From CAYLMM01 sp964384825 (GTDB lineage Bacteria; Krumholzibacteriota; Krumholzibacteriia; LZORAL124-64-63): a stretch of DNA of 25,274 nucleotides. The DNA is taken from NCBI GenBank assembly GCA_964384825.1, contig CAYLMM010000041.1, forward strand, positions 1 to 25,274, in the 5' to 3' direction. Within the stretch, counting starts at the first letter, position 1, and each line of letters opens with the position of its first letter. A program made the translations under genes and the position numbers. Below are positions 15,490 to 22,916 of this stretch, piece by piece. The notes under the pieces were generated by a model, which made no database searches, was not told the DNA's origin, and saw only the letters and a list, made by a program, of their open reading frames with translations.

Positions 15490-16836
15490 TCAGACCGCGT
15501 CGTTCCTGTCGCGATCGTCAGGCTCGTCGGCGATGGGCTCGGAAGCCGCGGGCTCGGCCGCGGCGGGCTCTTCGGCGACGGGCTCTTCGGCGATGGGCTC
15601 GGAAGCCACGGGCTCGGCCGCGGCGGGCTCTTCGGCGACCGCCGCTTCCGCGGCAGGCGCCTCGATCACGGACTCGGCCGCGGACTCGGCCGCATCCTTG
15701 CGGAAGATCACCACATGCCGATTCATGCCTTCGCCTTCGGTCCGGGTGGCCAGATCGTCGGTCTCGTCGACGGCCATGTGCACCATCCGCCGGTCGCGGG
15801 CGTTCATCGGGGGCAGCATTTCGGGATTTCCGGTCGTTCGGGCCCTCTCCATCGTCACGCGGGCTATTCCGATCAGCTTCCCTTCGCGGCGGCGTTTGAA
15901 GTTGTTGATGTCGAGATTCATCTTGATGTGATCGCCGTAGGCGCGCGAGGTCATGCGCTCGACCAGCGTCTCGAGGGCGTCGATGGCCATGCCGCGGCGG
16001 CCGACCAGGATGCTCGCGCTGGGCTCGTCGGTGGTGATCTTCACCAGATTGTATTCGTCCTCGACGACTTCGCAGCGGCAGGGGAAACCGCAAAGGCGCA
16101 TCAGGTCGGTCGTGAAACCGTGCTGGGCCTCGGCCAGCTTCTCCTGGGAAACGGCGGCGACGGGCTGCGCCAGGTCCAGGGCGGCGAAGGAGGTCTTGCC
16201 CACCGTCGCGGCGGAAACCTTTTCAGGCGCCGGCGCGGAAGCGGCGGGACGGGACTCCGGCTTGGATGCGGGCTTGGCGACGGACTCGGCGACGGACTCG
16301 GCGACGGGCTGAGCCGTGGGCCGGGCGGCCGTCTCGGCGACGGGCTCTTCGCGGCGCCCGCGGTCCGTCGAACGGCTCTGGTCCCTGCGTCCGCCGTCAC
16401 GCGACTCCGGGCTCCGCTCGCGGCGTTCGCTCCGGCCGTCGCGACGGCGGTCATCGCGACCGCGGCCCCGGCTCGCTTCGCGTTTCTCCTCGCGGCCGGC
16501 TGCGGGCTGCTGATCGCGTCGATCCTCGCGATTATCATCCTGACGGTCGCCTCCCCGCGCATCGGAACGCTGCTCCGGGGAGTCTTCGCGGCGATCGCGT
16601 CCGCCGCGCCCGCCACGGCGACGCGGACGGCGCCGGCGGGCCTTGGGGGTCACCCGCACGCGGGCCGAACGCCGGCCGAGCAGGCCGAACAGTCCATCCT
16701 TGCCCTCGTCGAGAACTTCGATTTCGACCTCGTCGCGCCTGGCTCCCAGCTGGAGCAGCGCCTCGTTCACGGCCTCTTCGACGGTGCGGCCCTGGCTCTC
16801 CAGGGGACCGCGGCTGGTCTCCTTGTTCATGTTCAT
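15490..16836 (-). CDS. jag: RNA-binding protein Jag/KhpB (Jag-N, KH, R3H) with long linker and acidic tail
   Basis: An RNA-binding protein normally encoded beside yidC. Of 448 residues, 15-63 form the Jag_N domain (EAVNEALLQLGARRDEVEIE, DGLFGLLGRRSARVRV). An Arg/Asp/Gly-rich, probably disordered linker (64-165) and an Ala/Pro/Glu linker follow. A KH domain has GRRG at 279-282, then an R3H domain with Arg349 and His353 (RRMVHMAV). The last ~65 residues are an acidic Ala/Pro/Glu repeat. Typical Jag proteins are about 200-300 residues, so linker and tail are the oddities. The start codon overlaps the yidC stop (TGATG) with GGAG upstream; ATG 16830 is the alternative. Confidence 0.93.
   Translation of the reverse strand: MNMNKETSRGPLESQGRTVEEAVNEALLQLGARRDEVEIEVLDEGKDGLFGLLGRRSARVRVTPKARRRRPRRRGGRGGRDRREDSPEQRSDARGGDRQDDNREDRRDQQPAAGREEKREASRGRGRDDRRRDGRSERRERSPESRDGGRRDQSRSTDRGRREEPVAETAARPTAQPVAESVAESVAKPASKPESRPAASAPAPEKVSAATVGKTSFAALDLAQPVAAVSQEKLAEAQHGFTTDLMRLCGFPCRCEVVEDEYNLVKITTDEPSASILVGRRGMAIDALETLVERMTSRAYGDHIKMNLDINNFKRRREGKLIGIARVTMERARTTGNPEMLPPMNARDRRMVHMAVDETDDLATRTEGEGMNRHVVIFRKDAAESAAESVIEAPAAEAAVAEEPAAAEPVASEPIAEEPVAEEPAAAEPAASEPIADEPDDRDRNDAV
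15532..15639. repeat. 60-bp-period tandem repeat in the 3' end of jag
   Basis: Two units begin at 15532 and 15592 (each GATGGGCTCGGAAGCC...). The first 48 bp of the units differ at a single base. In protein terms this is a 20-residue acidic Ala/Pro/Glu/Ser repeat in the disordered tail. Such a repeat can expand or contract by slippage without breaking frame. Confidence 0.85.
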
Positions 16837-18692
16837 CAGGCTCCTTCGGCTTTCGGCGCGGAACGGTGGATCATCCAGGTCTGATAGGCGGTAACCGCCG
16901 TGTTGATCGTCCAGTAGATCACGAGTCCGGACGGCATGTTGTAGAGGAGGAACAGCATCATGATCGGCATGATGGTGTTCATGCTCGCCATCTGGCTCGG
17001 AGTTCCGGCCGTCGGTGTCATCTTGGTCTGGAAGTAGGTCACCGCTCCCATGATGATGGGCAGCAGATTGAAATGGGACCCGAGGAACGGCAGCGAGAAC
17101 GGCAGGGTGAACAGCGCGTCCGGCTGCGAGAGATCCTGGATCCAGAAGATGAACGGCGCCTGGCGCAGGTCGATCATGTTGTACAGCACCTGGTAGAGTG
17201 CGATGAACACGGGCATCTGCACCAGCATCGGAAGGCAGCCGGCCATGCCGGCCATGGGGTTGACCCCCTCCTCCTTGTAGATCTTCATCATCTCCTGGTT
17301 GTAGCGCTGCGGGTCCTTCCCGAACTTCTCCTTCGCCGCGTCGAGCTTCGGCTTCAGCCGGGCCTGCGCCACCTGCATGTTGCGCATCGACTTCGTGCCG
17401 CGGGAGGTCAGCGGATAGAAGACCAGCTTGCTGAGGATCGAGATGATGACGATCACCCAACCGAAGTTGGGAATGAAACCGTGGAGCCAGTTCATCAGCC
17501 AGAGCATGAGCTCGGAGATGGGCTGGATCCACTTCCAGCCCAGGTTCACCATCGCGTGCAGGCCGTTGCCGTATTCCCGCAGCAGATGGTAATCGCTGGG
17601 CCCGAAGTATGTGAGCAGGGAGGCCGTGCCGATGGCCCCGGAATCGTCGGGACGCAGGGGCACTTCGATCTCCCATGACTGGCGGATCAGATCGCGGTCG
17701 CCGCCCAGACGGATCCGGCCCTCGATCGCGGACTGTTCGGATCCGGGCACGATGCCGGCGATCATGAAGTACTTGCTCTGCACGCCGGCCATGCGGACCG
17801 AGCCCTCGTACAGGCCCTCGCCCTTGCCGGCCTTGCCTTCGAGGTCGCGCCGGTTCTTGAACTCGACGTCGTCGCCGACCTTGGCGAAGGCCCGGAATCC
17901 GGCCTGGCCGCGGGCGAAGGCCGAACCCGACTTGGCCTCGGTCTCGTTCAGGCCGTCTGCCCAGCGGAAGCGGGCGCTCAGGGGATCCCCGAAACGCGCC
18001 AGGGCCGCCGGATCGGCTCCGGGGGCCGCGACGACCGAATAGGACACCGGCACCTCGTAGGAGCCGGGCCGGAAGGTGAAGAGCTTGCGGATCTCGAAGC
18101 CGTCGGCGGAGATGGCGATCAGCTCGAGCTTGTACTCCCCCTTCTGATCGTCCAGCACGATGCGCTGCGGTCCGGTCGCGGGCAGGGAGGAAGCCGTGAA
18201 GACGGCTCCGCCGAGCTCCAGGACGCCGCCGCGGAAGATCAGGGCGTCTCCGCGCTCGAAATCCTGATCGACCTGCGGAATCAGCTGCAGCGGGGTTCCG
18301 TCGGGGTCGGGAAATGCGTGGCCGATCCAGCCCACGACCCGCCCGCCGCGCGGATCGATCACCATGTCGTAGAGGCTGGTCGAGACGGTGATCATGCCGG
18401 GTGTGGATTCAGGCGCGATGAATCCGCCCGAGGGAGCCGCGGCCGGCGCGGCCGTGTCGTTCCGGGTCGACGCGGCGACGGTCCGGGATGCGTCCGGATC
18501 GACGGGCTGCGAAGAGGCCGCCGCGTTCTCGGACGTCGTGATCGGAGCGGATCCTTCTTCGGCGGGGGCGGCCTGCTCGGTCCGAGCGGCGGCATCGTCA
18601 TCGTCGGGACCGTAGAGGGCCACATAGATCTTCGACCAGGCGATGAACACCAGGAACATCAGGATGAAGGCGAAGACTGCGCGTCTATCCAT
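16836..18692 (-). CDS. yidC: Membrane protein insertase YidC
   Basis: This YidC/Oxa1-family insertase places proteins such as F-ATPase subunit c in the inner membrane. The 618-residue product is the Gram-negative form: an N-terminal anchor helix (about 6-26), an acidic/Ala-rich linker (30-95), the large periplasmic domain (about 98-375), then five helices beginning near WKWIQPISELMLWLMNWLHG. The cytoplasmic hairpin carries MRNMQVAQARLKPKLDAAKEKFG. The groove position held by Arg in E. coli is Lys here (SKLVFYPLT), as in several other phyla. It ends one base into jag and begins within the last 8 nt of yidD. Confidence 0.97.
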   Translation of the reverse strand: MDRRAVFAFILMFLVFIAWSKIYVALYGPDDDDAAARTEQAAPAEEGSAPITTSENAAASSQPVDPDASRTVAASTRNDTAAPAAAPSGGFIAPESTPGMITVSTSLYDMVIDPRGGRVVGWIGHAFPDPDGTPLQLIPQVDQDFERGDALIFRGGVLELGGAVFTASSLPATGPQRIVLDDQKGEYKLELIAISADGFEIRKLFTFRPGSYEVPVSYSVVAAPGADPAALARFGDPLSARFRWADGLNETEAKSGSAFARGQAGFRAFAKVGDDVEFKNRRDLEGKAGKGEGLYEGSVRMAGVQSKYFMIAGIVPGSEQSAIEGRIRLGGDRDLIRQSWEIEVPLRPDDSGAIGTASLLTYFGPSDYHLLREYGNGLHAMVNLGWKWIQPISELMLWLMNWLHGFIPNFGWVIVIISILSKLVFYPLTSRGTKSMRNMQVAQARLKPKLDAAKEKFGKDPQRYNQEMMKIYKEEGVNPMAGMAGCLPMLVQMPVFIALYQVLYNMIDLRQAPFIFWIQDLSQPDALFTLPFSLPFLGSHFNLLPIIMGAVTYFQTKMTPTAGTPSQMASMNTIMPIMMLFLLYNMPSGLVIYWTINTAVTAYQTWMIHRSAPKAEGA

Positions 18693-18939
18693 TCGGCTGT
18701 TCTCCGTGGATCAGGGGTGCTGTCGAAACCTCGGGCACCGGATCGCAACCGCCCGGGTGCCAGGGATGACAGTGAGAGATGCGGCGCAGAGCCAGGGCCG
18801 ATCCACGGACAAATCCGTGTCGGCGCAGGGACTCGGCGGCGTAATGCGAGCATGTGGGCTGGAAGCGGCATGTGGCGGGCAGCAACGGCGAAAGGGTCCG
18901 TTGGTAGAGCCGGATCAGGATGTAGGGAATTCTCCACAT
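18685..18939 (-). CDS. yidD: YidD family membrane protein insertion efficiency factor
   Basis: A small amphipathic protein at the inner membrane that aids YidC-dependent insertion. The 84-residue product matches the family closely: an N-terminal helix (YILIRLYQRTLSPLL), then CRFQPTCSHYAAESLRRHG with Cys24 and Cys30, and CHPWHPGGCDPVP with Cys57. The ATG at 18937-18939 matches the family start, although the ribosome site is weak. It lies 31 bp after rnpA and overlaps yidC by 8 nt. Confidence 0.95.
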   Translation of the reverse strand: MWRIPYILIRLYQRTLSPLLPATCRFQPTCSHYAAESLRRHGFVRGSALALRRISHCHPWHPGGCDPVPEVSTAPLIHGEQPNG

Positions 18940-18970
18940 AATCCGCCAGCATACCGTTCCCGAACGTTCT

Positions 18971-19372
18971 TCAATGGGAAGCCGTTCGGGAGCCGGTGGT
19001 TTCCAGGTGTGGCGGAAAACCGAGGAGACGACGGAACTCCGTCCTCACCTGATGGATATCCGCCTCGAGGATTCGCCTGCGCGCCACGACCACGATCCAA
19101 GTTCCCGGCGCGTCCTCAACGTCTCGTTCAACAAGACCACGAACCCTTGCGGAGGTGTCGCCGGGTTCGAAGATGACACTACGGAGCGCCTCGCGCAAAA
19201 GACGCTTGGCCCTGTTGCGCTGCACGGCGCCGCCGACCTTGCGGCTGGCGACTACCGAGGCCGCGTCATCCGGTCCAGGCAGAAGATACAGGACGCAAAG
19301 GCGTCCTGTAAGCTTCAATCCTTCCGCATAGGCTTTCCGGAAGTCTTCGCGACGTGTGAGCGACCGCGGCAT
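18971..19372 (-). CDS. rnpA: Ribonuclease P protein component
   Basis: The basic protein subunit that helps the RNase P RNA cut the 5' leaders of tRNA precursors. The 133-residue product begins MPRSLTRREDFRKAYAEG and carries the RNR signature in SRKVGGAVQRNRAKRLLREA (43-62, RNR at 52-54). It ends with a helix typical of the family (VRTEFRRLL) plus a short extra tail. It starts 25 bp after rpmH, the near-universal pairing, and shares its transcript. Confidence 0.95.
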   Translation of the reverse strand: MPRSLTRREDFRKAYAEGLKLTGRLCVLYLLPGPDDAASVVASRKVGGAVQRNRAKRLLREALRSVIFEPGDTSARVRGLVERDVEDAPGTWIVVVARRRILEADIHQVRTEFRRLLGFPPHLETTGSRTASH

Positions 19373-19397
19373 GGCTGGCCCCTCGACCCGGATGGCG

Positions 19398-19532
19398 TCA
19401 GGCGGAGAGACGCTTGCGTCCCTTGGCGCGGCGGCTCTTCAGAACGGCGCGCCCGGCGCGGGTGGACATACGCTTGCGAAAGCCATGCGTCCGGGCCCGC
19501 TTGATGTTGCTCGGCTGAAAGGTCCTTTTCAC
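19398..19532 (-). CDS. rpmH: 50S ribosomal protein L34
   Basis: A short ribosomal protein of 44 residues, starting MKRTFQPSNIKRARTHGFRK and ending AKGRKRLSA, essentially the textbook L34 sequence, with the basic core MSTRAGRAVLKSRR between. The start is GTG (19530-19532) with AGGGAGG 7 bases upstream. It is the first gene of the leftward rpmH-rnpA-yidD-yidC-jag cluster and lies across the origin region from dnaA. Confidence 0.97.
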   Translation of the reverse strand: MKRTFQPSNIKRARTHGFRKRMSTRAGRAVLKSRRAKGRKRLSA

Positions 19533-19682
19533 GGACAGTCCTCCCTGGAGATACTGGAAATGAACCGTGAAAGGTTAGACATAGGCCCGGGCCCTGTCAA
19601 GGTGAATACGCCGAACCATCCACACTTCCATCGATTCGCCACTCTGAGAAGCGTCCGAAACCCCCCGGGGAACGGATCGGAT

Positions 19683-19718
19683 TGTGGACAAATAGCACAC
19701 CCCGACCTGATTCCGCAA
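19683..19718 (-). promoter_or_regulatory. Candidate rpmH promoter overlapped by a DnaA box
   Basis: On the minus strand TTGCGG (19713-19718) and TATTTG (19689-19694) are 18 bp apart, about 150 bp upstream of rpmH. TGTGGACAA (19683-19691), the reverse complement of TTGTCCACA and one base off the DnaA-box consensus, overlaps the -10. If real, DnaA could repress the rpmH operon. Confidence 0.35.
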
Positions 19719-19841
19719 CCCTTTTATTGATAAAGGATTGAAAAGAAATTCACAGGCCTCGAATAAATTGCTTGCACCCGATTTTCAGCCATGCTAGGTT
19801 ACGCCAACGGGTGTTGAAAACCCAAAGCAGGGGCCAGAAAC

Positions 19842-19872
19842 TTATCCACATGACGATTAAATTTGTGGATAA
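19842..19872. promoter_or_regulatory. Inverted pair of consensus DnaA boxes
   Basis: TTATCCACA (19842-19850) and TGTGGATAA (19864-19872) are exact consensus DnaA boxes facing each other across a 13-bp AT-rich spacer. They are the best boxes in the window and lie about 130 bp upstream of dnaA, consistent with origin binding, dnaA autoregulation, or both. Confidence 0.85.
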
Positions 19873-19888
19873 CTTTTTAGCTCCCGGG

Positions 19889-19929
19889 TTGATCTCGCTC
19901 AAGTCCCTGAAAATACTATCCATTATAAC
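19889..19929 (+). promoter_or_regulatory. Candidate dnaA promoter
   Basis: TTGATC (19889-19894) is followed after 19 bp by TACTAT (19914-19919), with TATAAC (19924-19929) just beyond as an alternative -10. Spacing is not ideal and no hexamer pair is strong. An extended -10-like TGCTAGGTT near 19792 is another possibility. DnaA boxes lie immediately upstream. Confidence 0.3.
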
Positions 19930-20000
19930 GGGTCCGGCATTTGAAGTCGTTGTATCCGGTTGGAGAGTTGCGTCTCAGGAAAGGACACTGGTTCGTGCAT

Positions 20001-21410
20001 ATGGAAGCGGCCCCCTTGACGACGTATTGGGACACGATCCTCGATACCGTACGGAGAAACATCTCCCAACAGACCTACGACACGTGGTTTCTGCCTTTGA
20101 AACCGCTGCGTTGGGAGGGTGATGAGGTCGAGATCCTCTGCCCGAATCGGTTTTTCCTGGATTGGTTCAGCGAACATCACACGATGAACCTCGAAAATGC
20201 CCTGTCGAAGCATTTCGGGCGGGCTCTGAAGTGCGTGCTGACCGTCGCCCCCGAGCGGACCGACAAGAAGAACGACCTGTTCAACCTTTCGGACGCCATC
20301 CAGGATCTGGGCGAGTTCACGACCGTCGATTCCAGCTCAGCCGGGCCGGCGGTCGCCGAGCCGAACCGCTACCCCGCTCGGAAGAATAGCAACCGGGCCT
20401 TCCTGAATCGCGACTACACCTTCGACAACTTCGTCGTCGGATCCGGATCCAAGCTGGCGCACGCGGCCAGCGTCGCGGTGAGCACCAATCTCGGAGGCAG
20501 CTACAACCCCCTGTTCATCCACGGCGGGGTCGGGCTGGGCAAGACCCATCTGATGCATGCGATCGGCAACGCCATCCAGCAAACGCATCCAGGGCAGACG
20601 GTCTGCTACGTCACGGCCGAGCAGTTCATGAACGACCTCATCTGGTCGATCCAGAAGAACCAGACCTACAAATTCAAGCAGCAGTACCGCACCGCGGACG
20701 TGCTGCTGGTGGACGACGTGGCCTTCCTGGCCGGCAAGGAATCGACCCAGGAAGAGTTCTTCCACACGTTCAACACCCTCTATAACGAGAACAAGCAGAT
20801 CGTGATGACGTCCGACCGGCCTCCCAAGGAGATCCCCACCCTGGAGGAAAGGCTGAGATCGCGCTTCGAATGGGGCCTGATCGTGGACGTCCAGGCGCCC
20901 GACCTCGAGACTCGCATCGCGATCCTCAACAAGAAGGTCGAGGCCAACAACATCTACATACCCGACGATGTGATCGAATACATCGCGGCGAACATCACCA
21001 ACAACATCCGCAATCTCGAGGGGGCGCTGGTCAAGCTCCAGGCCTTCGCCACCGTCACCGGGAACGAGATCAACCTGGAAATGGCTTCGGAAGTACTCTC
21101 CTCCGTCTTTCAGGCATCTCCGGCCCGGACCGTGACCATCGCCGACGTGATGGCTCTCATCTGCGAGAACTACAACGTCACGATGGACCAGCTCAAGTCC
21201 AAGCGACGCACCCAGGACTTGGCCTTGGCGCGGCAGGTGGCGATGTACGTGGCCCGGGAAAAGATCGGCGCCTCCCTCAACCAGATCGGCAGGGCCTTCG
21301 GCAATCGCGATCACACCACGGTCCTGCACGCCTGTCAGAAGGTGAAGAAGCTGAGCGACGGCGACCCCCTGTTCCGAGGAACGATCAAGGACCTGTTCGC
21401 CAAGCTCTGA
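20001..21410 (+). CDS. dnaA: Chromosomal replication initiator protein DnaA
   Basis: This AAA+ ATPase binds DnaA boxes, melts the origin and recruits helicase. The 469-residue product has domain I (about 1-82, TYDTWFLPLKPLRWEGDEV), a short linker, and the AAA+ domain starting at YTFDNFVVGSGSKLAHAA. Walker A is GGVGLGKT (175-182), Walker B LLVDDVAFL (235-243), with arginine finger region RLRSRFEWGL near Arg288. DNA-binding domain IV has the signature RDHTTVLHA (436-444). ATG 20001 fits the family start, but AGGAAAGGA is 15 bases upstream. GTG 19995, spaced 9 from that site, is a real alternative. Confidence 0.98.
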   Translation: MEAAPLTTYWDTILDTVRRNISQQTYDTWFLPLKPLRWEGDEVEILCPNRFFLDWFSEHHTMNLENALSKHFGRALKCVLTVAPERTDKKNDLFNLSDAIQDLGEFTTVDSSSAGPAVAEPNRYPARKNSNRAFLNRDYTFDNFVVGSGSKLAHAASVAVSTNLGGSYNPLFIHGGVGLGKTHLMHAIGNAIQQTHPGQTVCYVTAEQFMNDLIWSIQKNQTYKFKQQYRTADVLLVDDVAFLAGKESTQEEFFHTFNTLYNENKQIVMTSDRPPKEIPTLEERLRSRFEWGLIVDVQAPDLETRIAILNKKVEANNIYIPDDVIEYIAANITNNIRNLEGALVKLQAFATVTGNEINLEMASEVLSSVFQASPARTVTIADVMALICENYNVTMDQLKSKRRTQDLALARQVAMYVAREKIGASLNQIGRAFGNRDHTTVLHACQKVKKLSDGDPLFRGTIKDLFAKL

Positions 21411-21793
21411 GCGTCAAAAAAGTAATATTACTTTTCTCTCGTATAGGGAGAAAGCGGCGTCATCCGCGCCGAAAAGCATCTGGAAAACATGTGGAAAAGG
21501 TTGTGGTGGAACAGGGGGATAAGAAGCGATCCGGCGAAACCTGTGGAACAAGGCCGAGTCATCCCGGATCCATCCCCCGATCATCCACAAGCACACGGGT
21601 TGAAAAAACAGAACAACCCACTGCAATGAAAAGAGTTGAATAAATAATCCACACTATCCACAGGCCCTACGATCCTCTACTTCCTTTACTTTAAAATCCT
21701 TGAAGAAGGAGGATCGGGAATCTATCATGTCAGTCCGTCCGGATAGGGACGGCGAAGAACGATGAACGAGGCTCACGAACCGGAGGACCCGTC
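21411..21793 (+). other. oriC: dnaA-dnaN intergenic region, downstream part of the origin with candidate unwinding element
   Basis: This 383-bp region carries DnaA-box-like sites at 21490-21498 (TGTGGAAAA), 21542-21550 (TGTGGAACA), 21581-21589 (TCATCCACA), 21645-21653 (TAATCCACA) and 21654-21662 (CTATCCACA). The last two abut. They are followed by GC-rich GGCCC and, at 21677-21691, triplets CTA CTT CCT TTA CTT, then TAAAAT. This layout of paired boxes, GC-rich spacer and DnaA-trio repeats is that of the B. subtilis unwinding region, also between dnaA and dnaN. Four of the five triplets fit the trio rule on the complementary strand. Confidence 0.7.
21418..21435. repeat. AT-rich 18-bp palindrome after dnaA
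   Basis: AAAAGTAATATTACTTTT is a perfect 18-bp palindrome starting 7 bp past the dnaA stop. It resembles a protein-binding site or a weak AT-rich terminator; the stem would be too AT-rich for a strong intrinsic terminator. Confidence 0.6.
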
Positions 21794-21797
21794 TTGA
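21727..21797 (+). other. Two tiny overlapping reading frames leading into dnaN
   Basis: A 12-codon frame (ATG 21727, MSVRPDRDGEER, TGA 21763-21765) overlaps by ATGA an 11-codon frame (ATG 21762, MNEAHEPEDPS). The second stop (21795-21797) overlaps the dnaN TTG start at 21794. The chain could be a translated leader or chance; ribosome sites for both are weak or badly spaced. Confidence 0.3.
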
Positions 21798-22912
21798 AGA
21801 TCACGATCCAGCAAGAGGATCTGAACAACGCCCTGGGAGTCGTGCACAACGTGGTGCCGGCCAAGACGACCATGCCGATCCTGACCTGCGTGCTGCTCGA
21901 GGCGGGCGACGAGGGTCTGCGGCTTTCGGCCACCAATCTCGACATCTCGGTCACCACGGTCACCGACAAGGTCGAGATCGCCGAACCCGGACGGGTGGCG
22001 GTGCCGGCGGGCAAGTTCATCAACTTCGCGCGGACCCTGGGCCCCGGCGAGGTGGTCATCGAGGAGAAGGACGGCGGTTTCAGGGTTCTGGCCGGTCATT
22101 CGGTGTTTTCCGAATCCTGCATGAATGTCGAGGAATTCCCTCATCTGCCGGATCTGGAGGGGAAGAAGCCCCTCGAGGTAGAAACCGGGGGCCTGACGGC
22201 CATGATCAAGGAGACCAGCTACGCCATCTCGCGCGACGAGACGCGTCCCGCGCTGATGGGCATCAAGTGGGAGATCAAGCCCACGACGCTGACGATGGTC
22301 GCCACCGACGCGCATCGCCTGGCGCGTTCCCGCCGGGCCATGGAATGGGGCGTCACCGAGGAGATGGATCTGATCACCGACACCCAGGGCCTGCTGCAGT
22401 TCGTTCGCCTGGCCGACGGTTCGGAAAAAGTCGCGATCCACGTCGGATCCAACCAGCTGAGCTTCGGCATCGGGGCCACGACCCTGCACACCCGGCTGCT
22501 GGACGGAGCCTTCCCCGACTACACCGCCGTGATTCCCAAGGATAACGATCTGATCGCGACCATCGATCGCGAGAACCTGATGTCGGCCGTCCGGCGCGTG
22601 GCCATCACCGCCGACCGGATCACCAGCCAGATCCGCCTGGGCATCGACAAGGGGCGCCTAGACCTCTCGGCCGTGGGCGCCGACGGTAGCCGCACCGAGG
22701 ATCAGTTGCCGATCGGTTACGACGGTACCCCGATGGAGATCGGTTTCAATTACAGCTATCTGCTGGACGTCCTGAAGAACATCAAGTCCGACGAGATCCG
22801 GATGTCGCTGAAGGATCCGCAGAGCGCGGCCCTGATCGCCCCGGGCGAGACGGCCGAAACCGGCGACGATCTGCTCTGCCTGCTGATGCCGCTGCGACTG
22901 ACCTCGGACTGA
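21794..22912 (+). CDS. dnaN: DNA polymerase III sliding clamp, beta subunit
   Basis: The ring-shaped processivity clamp that holds DNA polymerase III on DNA. The 372-residue product begins MKITIQQEDLNNALGVVHNVV. It contains MPILTCVLLEA (about 27-37), the middle domain stretch ISRDETRPALMGIKWE, VATDAHRLARSR, and FPDYTAVIPKDND leading into domain 3. It ends LLCLLMPLRLTSD, the usual MPxRL end that lines the partner-binding pocket. The start is TTG (21794-21796), supported by GGAGG 7 bases upstream. recF follows after 4 bp. Confidence 0.98.
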   Translation: MKITIQQEDLNNALGVVHNVVPAKTTMPILTCVLLEAGDEGLRLSATNLDISVTTVTDKVEIAEPGRVAVPAGKFINFARTLGPGEVVIEEKDGGFRVLAGHSVFSESCMNVEEFPHLPDLEGKKPLEVETGGLTAMIKETSYAISRDETRPALMGIKWEIKPTTLTMVATDAHRLARSRRAMEWGVTEEMDLITDTQGLLQFVRLADGSEKVAIHVGSNQLSFGIGATTLHTRLLDGAFPDYTAVIPKDNDLIATIDRENLMSAVRRVAITADRITSQIRLGIDKGRLDLSAVGADGSRTEDQLPIGYDGTPMEIGFNYSYLLDVLKNIKSDEIRMSLKDPQSAALIAPGETAETGDDLLCLLMPLRLTSD

Positions 22913-22916
22913 TCCG

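Larger units (their letters stand above)
19533..20000. other. oriC: rpmH-dnaA intergenic region, upstream part of the origin
   Basis: This 468-bp stretch divides leftward from rightward genes. It holds the rpmH leader, DnaA-box-like sites at 19616-19624 (CCATCCACA), 19683-19691 and two perfect boxes at 19842-19872. An AT-rich stretch lies at about 19720-19770. No gene is seen. With the dnaA-dnaN gap it forms a probable two-part origin. Confidence 0.75.

Noticed and set aside
16837..17676. An upstream extension of the jag frame of about 280 codons
   Set aside because: It lies entirely inside yidC in another frame and is His/Arg/Pro/Gly-rich. The Jag_N domain begins just after ATG 16836, which has a ribosome site.
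18659..18952. A 97-codon minus-strand frame overlapping yidD
   Set aside because: It is out of frame with the clearly conserved YidD sequence and has no recognisable features.
19941..20000. TTG-initiated extension of dnaA
   Set aside because: The extra 20 residues do not resemble DnaA domain I and no ribosome site precedes the TTG.
20081..20086. CACGTG core at the start of dnaA as a parS
   Set aside because: The flanks TACGA and GTTTC do not fit the consensus.
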